Below, piece after piece: positions 21,025-26,342 of a stretch of DNA of 26,342 nt. The notes under the pieces were generated by a model. That model was not told the origin of the DNA. It searched no databases and was given only the letters and a program-made list of their open reading frames with translations. A program made the translations under genes and the position numbers. Location of the stretch: positions 1-26,342 of the forward strand of contig JAPOON010000862.1 of NCBI GenBank assembly GCA_026713405.1, written 5' to 3'. Position 1 is the first letter of the stretch. Every line of letters begins with the position of its first letter. Source of the stretch: Gammaproteobacteria bacterium. GTDB taxonomy: Bacteria; Pseudomonadota; Gammaproteobacteria; Pseudomonadales; Azotimanducaceae_A.

Positions 21025-23291
21025 CGCGATGGCTCCCGCCGCCAGGGCCGCACTTCAACCCGGGTGTCGTAGAAGGGAATGTTGGCGTGGCCCCACAGGT
21101 GTCGCTGCGCGGGGTTGATGTCGCCGTTGGTGAGTGCCTGCACGTTCCCTGCCACGTACTGGTTCTGCTTCCATCCCTCCGACAGGTTGGCCATGCCGGG
21201 GGGGTAGTCGGCGCTGACCGCCACGCGCGCCACGGCATTTCCCCGTGCGTTGAACGCTTCGGCCAGGTCGCCATCGGTCAATCCCCGCGCGCCGGCATCG
21301 GCGGGATTGAGCTCCAGCACCGGTTCCGGCCAGACCTCCAGGGTCCAGCGGGTGTTGAAGAAGGTCGAGTGGGCCCGTTGCCGGGCGTGGGCTTGCACCA
21401 GGACCAACGGGTACTCGTCCGCGTTGGGGTGGCCGGGAAGGGCTTCGTGGTCTTCCCGGTATACGGGCAGGGCTTCCCCGAGCGGCGCGAGCGCTTCCAC
21501 GTAGAACTCTGCAAGGCCGGTGGCCGTGGGAAACCTGAGATCGGGGAACTGCACGTTGGGCGTGCGTGGCACCTTGAGTGCGGCGCTGCCACCCCGGGCG
21601 AGCAGGCCATCGAAGGTTATGCCCTGCATGGCCGGGTCGGTGGAGCCATCGATCTGCGCGCGCACCATGTCTTCGCAGGTGACTTCGAAGTACTCGCCCA
21701 GCCCCAGCCGTTCGGCCAGCGCCTTTTCGATCTCGCTGTCGGGGCGCGAATCGCCCACCGGCGGGATGACCGGCTGGCGCAGCATCACGCTGTTGCCGGC
21801 CATCGCCACGTCGCGCACCCGTTCGCGGCCTTCCAGGAAGGTGGAGGCGGGCAGCACGATGTCGGACCACTCGGCGGTGGTCTGCCAGAAGTGATCCACG
21901 GTCACCACGAACTCCAGGCTCTCGAGGTATTCGCGGGCGCGCTCCATGTGCGCCATGCGCTGGTTCAGCCAGTCGCCCTGGCAGAACAGGGCGCGCACCG
22001 GCAGGTCCCGGGAACCGACTTCGATATTGGGAATCGACTCGGTCCCGGCCCAGTCCGGTAGCGGTGGCGTGGGGCCGAGCGCGGCCATGCGGCTACCGAT
22101 GCCGTGGCTTTGCACGCCGACTCCGCTGCCCGGCTTGCCGATGTTGCCGGTGAGTACCGCCATGGTGGCGGCGGCGCGAGTGAGCACCTCGGCGTGCAGG
22201 TAGCGATCGACGCCATAGCCGAAGCCGATGGTGGAAGGGCCGTTGGCGTAACTCCGGGCGAGTTCGCGGATCTCGCCGGCCGCGACCCCCGTGATGTCGG
22301 CGACGCGGTCGGGCGGATAGCCGGCCACCAGTTCGGTGAGCAAGGTAAAGGCCGTTGTCAGCGCGTGGCCGCCGACTTCGAAGTGCCCGCGCAGCCGGGG
22401 GGCGGAAACCGCCGAGAAATCGCCGGGGGTGCCGACAGCGTCGACCACGAGATACCCATTGCCCGATCGTGTAGCAGACACATCGGACTCGCGCAGAAAC
22501 CTGCCGTTGTCCTTGCGCACCAGCAACGGGCCGACCGTGTGTGCGATGGTGAACGGCTCATCGATCAGTTGTTCGTCGATGAGTACGTGCAACATGCCCA
22601 GCGCCAGAGCCAGGTCGGTGCCCGGGCGCGGCGCGATCCACCAGGTGGCGTGCATGGCGGTTGCCGAGTAACGCGAGTCGATGACGATGATCTCGGTGCC
22701 GGCTGCGCGCGCATCGAGTAGGAAACGCATGGAGGTCATGGACGTTTCCGCGGGATTGTTGCCCCACACCAGGTAGTTTCTGGCATTGGGCCGGTCAGTC
22801 CACTCGTTGGCGGCCTGCCCGAACATGCCCTTGAAACCCAGCACGTTGTTAAGGCCCATGTGCACGGCCATGTCCACGCCGCCGAAGAAGTTGGCGCTGC
22901 CGCCGCCGCCGATCAGCGCCGCCAGGCGGCTGTAGTTGGCCAGTTGTGATGACCCCGAGGTGCGGGAAAACGCGATGCTTGCGGCGCCATGGGCATCGAT
23001 CAGGGCCGTGAACCGCCCGGCGATCTCGTCCAGTGCATCGTCCCAGCTTACCGGCTCGAATTCGCCGTTGCCGCGCCCGCCCGTACGCCGCATGGGCGTG
23101 GCGATGCGCTCCTCGGCATAGACCCATTGCGGCAGGGTCAGGCAGCGCACGCACAGGCCCCGGTAGCGGGGGTCCGGGTGCTCGGCGGGCGCTACACGCA
23201 CCAGGCGGCCGTCGCGTACGGTGCAGGCCAGTGGCGAGCGTCCGCCACAGTTGTGGGCACAGACGGTGTTGACGACAATTTCGTCAGTCAT
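21021..23291 (-). CDS. DmsA-like molybdopterin oxidoreductase, cytosolic
   Basis: A 756-residue catalytic subunit of the DMSO-reductase superfamily. The sequence RRTGGRGNGEFEPVSWDDALDEIA (split over 69-92) and VWGNNPAETSMT near 175-186 are characteristic of the DmsA branch. The C-terminal molybdopterin-binding domain (about 640-750) is complete. The N-terminal [4Fe-4S] motif is C11-x3-C15-x3-S19 with C23, C47 and C50 nearby, so the third standard ligand is Ser, and another cysteine would have to take its place. There is no twin-arginine leader, so the enzyme should be cytosolic, unlike most relatives. It lies between a CoA-transferase and acyl-CoA dehydrogenases, which suggests a redox step on an organic acid or CoA ester. 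The substrate is not known. Confidence 0.9.
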   Translation of the reverse strand: MTDEIVVNTVCAHNCGGRSPLACTVRDGRLVRVAPAEHPDPRYRGLCVRCLTLPQWVYAEERIATPMRRTGGRGNGEFEPVSWDDALDEIAGRFTALIDAHGAASIAFSRTSGSSQLANYSRLAALIGGGGSANFFGGVDMAVHMGLNNVLGFKGMFGQAANEWTDRPNARNYLVWGNNPAETSMTSMRFLLDARAAGTEIIVIDSRYSATAMHATWWIAPRPGTDLALALGMLHVLIDEQLIDEPFTIAHTVGPLLVRKDNGRFLRESDVSATRSGNGYLVVDAVGTPGDFSAVSAPRLRGHFEVGGHALTTAFTLLTELVAGYPPDRVADITGVAAGEIRELARSYANGPSTIGFGYGVDRYLHAEVLTRAAATMAVLTGNIGKPGSGVGVQSHGIGSRMAALGPTPPLPDWAGTESIPNIEVGSRDLPVRALFCQGDWLNQRMAHMERAREYLESLEFVVTVDHFWQTTAEWSDIVLPASTFLEGRERVRDVAMAGNSVMLRQPVIPPVGDSRPDSEIEKALAERLGLGEYFEVTCEDMVRAQIDGSTDPAMQGITFDGLLARGGSAALKVPRTPNVQFPDLRFPTATGLAEFYVEALAPLGEALPVYREDHEALPGHPNADEYPLVLVQAHARQRAHSTFFNTRWTLEVWPEPVLELNPADAGARGLTDGDLAEAFNARGNAVARVAVSADYPPGMANLSEGWKQNQYVAGNVQALTNGDINPAQRHLWGHANIPFYDTRVEVRPWRREPSR

Positions 23292-23484
23292 GGGGTTCGC
23301 TGCTTGCGGCCGTTCGAGCGCCGGGTAGCCGGATACTAGTCGCGTTCGACAATCCGGCGCAATTCAGCCGCCGGGCGCCTGCTGTTCGGACCGCTCGGGA
23401 CACCTGTGCCCTCACCTGCCGCCGGCCCAGGCCATGGTGCAGACGCTGGTGCGCTCGCGCATGCGCGGTAATGCTCCTGTCGAG

Positions 23485-25908
23485 CTACGTGACGATGGCC
23501 CCCGTGGCCAGCAGGTCGGCGAGTTCGTCCGCTTCGACCTGCAGCCAGTCCTCCAGCACCTGTACGGAGTCGCTCGCATAGCGCGGCCCCGGCTTGAAAA
23601 GGGGCTCGGCGCTGCTGATTCGAAACGAGGTGGCGACCATCAGCGACGCCCCGAGCTTGGAGTGCTCGCGGGTGAAGTAGTGCCCGCGGAAAGCGAGTTG
23701 CGGGTCGTCGAGCAGGTCCTGACCCGTGCAGACCAGATGGGCGCGCACGCCGTGCGCCTGCAGCCTGCCCGCCAGCTCGCCCGGATCGTGCGCGGCGGTC
23801 CACTCGGCGAGTGCCGCGTCCAGTTCCGTCGCGCGGTCGAGCCGTTCCGGGGTGGACAGGCCGGCATTGAAGCGCCCGCGCAGGGCTTGTGGCAGGCATG
23901 CGTGCAGTGCCCGCCATTCGGCATCGCAGGTGATGGCGATGGCGATCCAGCGCTCGTCGCCCTTGCCCGGATAGACGCCGTGTGGTGCGTGGCTGAGAGA
24001 ACTGTTGCCGCGCCGCTCCGGCGAGGCTCCGGTGACCCCGTATTCGATGAGCGCCGGCTGCAGGTAGAGCATGATCGACTCGAACTGGGCGATGTCCAGG
24101 TACTGGCCCTGCCCGGTTCGGTGCCGGTGCTCCAGGGCGCAGGTCAATGCGGCGATGGCCATCCAGGGCCCGACGAAGTCGGGCAGTACCTGGTTGGGCC
24201 CCTGGGGACGGCCATCGGGGTAGCCGGTCATGAAGTCGAGGCCGCTCATGGCCTGCAGGTGGTTGCCGAGCCCGGGCTGGTCGGCGCGCGGACCGGTCTG
24301 CCCCTGCATCGACAGGCTCAGCATGATGATGTCTTCGCGGATGGCGCGGAATTTATCGTAGCCATAGCCGAGCCGCACGGCGGTCCCCGGGGTAAAGTTC
24401 TCACACACCACATCCGCCTGACCGGCCATGCGATACAGCAGTTCGCGGCCCTGGGGATGGTTGATGTCGACGCCGAGGCTGCGCTTGCCGGCATTGACGC
24501 TCACGAATACCGAACTGCCGTCCATCGACGGGTGGCCCTGGGGATAGGGGCCCGTCATGCGCAGGGTATCGGGCCGCCCGCGAAACTCCACCTTGACCAC
24601 GTCGGCGCCGAAGATCGACAGCATGCGGGTGGTGAGCGGGGAGACGATGGCCCAGCCGAAATCGAGCACGCGAATGCCCGCGAACGGGAGTGAGCCGGAT
24701 GGCGTCGGGGATAAGACGGGTGATGGCGTGGCGGGTGTGGGCGCATGGGCAAGCCACTGCGTTCGCACGGCTTCGGTGTCGGCGCCCCACGCCGGCGCCT
24801 GACCCGCAACTTCCACCGCGTAGGCGGTTGAGCGCGCCGGCCGGGAAACGATACTGACGGCCCGGCCACCGGGCAGTTCGAACGATTCGAATGCCTCCCG
24901 GGCAAGGAGCTGTTCGCTGTTGGCCACTTCTTCCAGGCTCTGCACCACGAACAGCAATATGCGTCGCTCGAGCGCCTGGCGGTCGATCTGCCGCTTGGTA
25001 CGCTGGGCGAAAAAGTCTCCCATCACCCGGTTGACGTGCTCGATCAGCTCCACGGTCAGATCGTCGGTGCCCATCTTCTCCCAGGGCATGGCCAGCAATT
25101 GCGCGGCCTCGGGCACGCCTTCGTCGCGCATCCACTCGAACATGGGCTCGTTTTTGCGCCCCATGCCCGGGCCGGTCCAGAGGGTCCAGGTGAGGTAGCC
25201 GTCAGCGCAGCGCCAGAATGCCTTGCGCGTGAGCCTGCGGCCACTGAAGGTCAGCGGCACTTCGCCCCGCCGGCCGGACCGCTTGTCGATGTGAGCCATG
25301 TACTCGGTGACGTAGAGCAGGCAGGCGACGCTCTCCTGGCGCGACACGTCGATGCGCGCGCCGGCGCCGGTCCGGCGCCGCTGGGCCAGGGCGATGAGCA
25401 CGGCGCACGCGGCCTGGGCGCCTGCAACGCCGGTGGCCAGCGGGACACCGATCTGTGCCGGGGGATGGTCCTCACTGCCGGAAAGAAACAGCAGCCCGCC
25501 GGCCGCCTGGGCAATGAGCTCGCTGTCGAGCCAGTCGGCATGCGGCCCGGCGAGGCCGAAGGGACTGACGGTGACGTGGATGAGGCCCGGGGACGCGACG
25601 CGGGGGTCGAAATCAAGCGGGTTCCCGGGGTCGCCGTCGATCACCACGTCGGCCACGCGGCACAGTTCGGCCAGCACATCGGCCGAACCGGCCTCGTCCA
25701 GTGCCAGGCTGCGCTTGCCGGCATTTGCCGCCAGCCAGGCAAAGTCTCTGCTACGGTCGCGGCTCGGCCCGCGCTCGGCGAGTACCACGTCGGCGCCGAA
25801 CAGGGGGAGCATCTGACCGCAGACGGGCGCGGTCTCCCCGGACAGGTCCAGCACCCGGATGCCGGCGAGCGGCAGCGGGCGGCTGTCAGCGCGGGGGGTC
25901 GAATTCAC
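23485..25908 (-). CDS. Tandem class III CoA-transferase (CaiB/BaiF family), two fused domains
   Basis: An 807-residue fusion of two CaiB/BaiF-type domains. Domain 1 covers about 10-375, a Pro/Thr/Ala-rich linker lies at about 388-406, and domain 2 covers about 407-800. Both start with the family strand (AGIRVLD). Domain 2 has the catalytic aspartate D577 in LPDFVGPW. In domain 1 the same place (VPLATGVAG) has Thr159 instead, so that half should be inactive and perhaps structural. The usual enzyme is a dimer of about 400-residue subunits. GTG at 25908 is the start, with GAGG at eight bases. It would load a carboxylic acid with CoA from a donor thioester, the entry reaction for the genes downstream. 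Confidence 0.92.
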   Translation of the reverse strand: MNSTPRADSRPLPLAGIRVLDLSGETAPVCGQMLPLFGADVVLAERGPSRDRSRDFAWLAANAGKRSLALDEAGSADVLAELCRVADVVIDGDPGNPLDFDPRVASPGLIHVTVSPFGLAGPHADWLDSELIAQAAGGLLFLSGSEDHPPAQIGVPLATGVAGAQAACAVLIALAQRRRTGAGARIDVSRQESVACLLYVTEYMAHIDKRSGRRGEVPLTFSGRRLTRKAFWRCADGYLTWTLWTGPGMGRKNEPMFEWMRDEGVPEAAQLLAMPWEKMGTDDLTVELIEHVNRVMGDFFAQRTKRQIDRQALERRILLFVVQSLEEVANSEQLLAREAFESFELPGGRAVSIVSRPARSTAYAVEVAGQAPAWGADTEAVRTQWLAHAPTPATPSPVLSPTPSGSLPFAGIRVLDFGWAIVSPLTTRMLSIFGADVVKVEFRGRPDTLRMTGPYPQGHPSMDGSSVFVSVNAGKRSLGVDINHPQGRELLYRMAGQADVVCENFTPGTAVRLGYGYDKFRAIREDIIMLSLSMQGQTGPRADQPGLGNHLQAMSGLDFMTGYPDGRPQGPNQVLPDFVGPWMAIAALTCALEHRHRTGQGQYLDIAQFESIMLYLQPALIEYGVTGASPERRGNSSLSHAPHGVYPGKGDERWIAIAITCDAEWRALHACLPQALRGRFNAGLSTPERLDRATELDAALAEWTAAHDPGELAGRLQAHGVRAHLVCTGQDLLDDPQLAFRGHYFTREHSKLGASLMVATSFRISSAEPLFKPGPRYASDSVQVLEDWLQVEADELADLLATGAIVT

Positions 25909-26001
25909 TCTGCGTCCTCGTTTGCCATGACTCCGGCCGAAGGGTACTCGAACGCCAGGGCCAAACCCACCAGGCAGTGCGCGTGCTTTTGTCGCGCGGC
26001 A

Positions 26002-26103
26002 TCACACCGGCAGGTGATACAACCGGACCCAGGTGTCCTGCAGCACGCGCTTGCGCGTCTCGAAGTCGCAAGCGCCTGGCGTTTTTTGCAGGGTGTTGTC
26101 GGG
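26002..26103 (-). pseudogene. C-terminal remnant of an amidohydrolase-like gene
   Basis: A 33-codon open stretch ending at a TGA (26002-26004) reads PDNTLQKTPGACDFETRKRV and then LQDTWVRLYHLPV. It resembles the end of ACMSD-type amidohydrolases, where a P-D-x-T-W-P segment and a final ARLYGL-like helix occur. No start or upstream domain remains before the P450 stop at 26143. The likeness is short, so this is tentative. Around it, 25909-26142 holds nothing else that I recognise. Confidence 0.35.
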
Positions 26104-26142
26104 TATTCTGGCCGATGGACCGCATTTAAAGAGGGACTGCCC

Positions 26143-26342
26143 CTACCAGACAAGGCGCAGTTCGCGCACTGCCTGCAGCCCCGCATGGGCGACCACTTCA
26201 TAGCCGTCCTCGATCTGAAAGTTCGGAATGCGCTGCAGCCAGGTTTCCAGGGCAACCTGGAGCTCACGGCGCGCCAGGTGAGAACCAAGGCAGCGGTGGG
26301 GGCCGGCCGCCAGCGTCATGTGCGGATTCGGGCTACGCTCGA
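26143..26342 (-). CDS. Cytochrome P450, C-terminal part (cut by window edge)
   Basis: The visible 65 codons start at 26340 and end with a TAG at 26143-26145. They contain the haem loop LAAGPHRCLGSHLARREL, with the cysteine ligand and the following L-helix, and end ELRLVW. This is the standard C-terminus of soluble bacterial P450s and is close in form to the haem region of the P450 at 16604-17827 (GVHRCAGSHLARREL), so the two belong to related families. The gene precedes the CoA-transferase on the same strand and probably belongs to the same catabolic unit. The 5' part lies outside the window. Confidence 0.88.
   Translation of the reverse strand, partial: ERSPNPHMTLAAGPHRCLGSHLARRELQVALETWLQRIPNFQIEDGYEVVAHAGLQAVRELRLVW

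Noticed and set aside
20362..23291. Assigning the molybdoenzyme as steroid C25 dehydrogenase
   Set aside because: That enzyme belongs to the ethylbenzene-dehydrogenase branch, is exported by Tat and has a haem gamma subunit; this one is DmsA-like, lacks a leader and has no such subunit.
23292..23484. C-terminal-looking peptide (ELRRIVERD, stop at 23336-23338) in the gap between the molybdoenzyme and the CoA-transferase
   Set aside because: Only about ten residues look protein-like and the rest of that frame is antisense or shifted relative to the CoA-transferase gene; no family could be suggested.
1..26342. CRISPR arrays, tRNA, rRNA, integrase genes and complete insertion sequences
   Set aside because: None could be found on either strand; the only mobile-like structure is the non-coding hairpin element at 10551-10710.

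Overview
This is a GC-rich, densely packed window from the chromosome of a proteobacterium, most likely an aerobic, metabolically versatile gammaproteobacterium. The evidence is the codon and base composition, a Fis-era style of gene packing with frequent ATGA overlaps, and a gene content dominated by CoA-thioester catabolism, cytochrome P450s and sulfotransferase/crotonase/MaoC genes. I cannot name a genus from the sequence. I see no rRNA, tRNA, CRISPR array or complete insertion sequence.

Left part (1-4650): an accessory stretch. It has a partial or degraded frame at the edge, a serine beta-lactamase/esterase-family gene with an odd long N-terminal extension, a ParD-ParE toxin-antitoxin pair with a candidate autoregulatory inverted repeat, and an AAA ATPase with a C-terminal DUF4143-type domain. 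That last gene is preceded by three AT-rich palindromic units spaced exactly 24 bp apart.

Middle left (4690-7657, + strand): a compact operon with a good sigma70-type promoter. It encodes a large and a small subunit of an aconitase/isopropylmalate-isomerase-type hydro-lyase, with a possible 57-residue ORF between them, and an isocitrate-lyase/PEP-mutase-family enzyme. The logic is dehydratase plus lyase on a malate-like acid, as in the 2,3-dimethylmalate steps of Eubacterium barkeri nicotinate fermentation. The small subunit lacks the normal catalytic Ser-Ser-Arg-Glu loop, so the substrate or chemistry is probably different.

Middle (7645-10850, - strand): an ABC transporter ATPase of the nitrate/sulfonate/taurine type, a winged-helix regulator overlapping a six-helix membrane protein, and a lipoprotein-like NMT1/SsuA-type substrate-binding protein. 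No permease is present in the window. Upstream of the binding protein is a 160-bp hairpin element with 20-bp perfect terminal inverted repeats. It abuts a fragment of a second parD gene that matches the intact parD at 51 of 60 bases.

Right part (10911-26342): a catabolic island with genes on both strands: glutathione transferase, two-domain MaoC-like dehydratase, PAPS sulfotransferase, a signal-bearing protein of unknown function, a crotonase lacking both hydratase glutamates, and a cytochrome P450. A likely operon on the - strand then reads (from its 5' side) tandem class III CoA-transferase, DmsA-like molybdopterin oxidoreductase, four-cluster ferredoxin subunit and two acyl-CoA dehydrogenases. 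A second P450 is cut by the right edge. The set resembles modules for activation and ring/side-chain degradation of a hydrophobic polycyclic or isoprenoid acid (sterol- or terpenoid-like); that is inference. The cytosolic DmsA/DmsB-like pair inside an acyl-CoA catabolic operon is the least expected part. Three to four short gene remnants (SDR, NAD-dependent epimerase, amidohydrolase, parD) lie at gene borders and show that the island has been assembled and trimmed by rearrangement.
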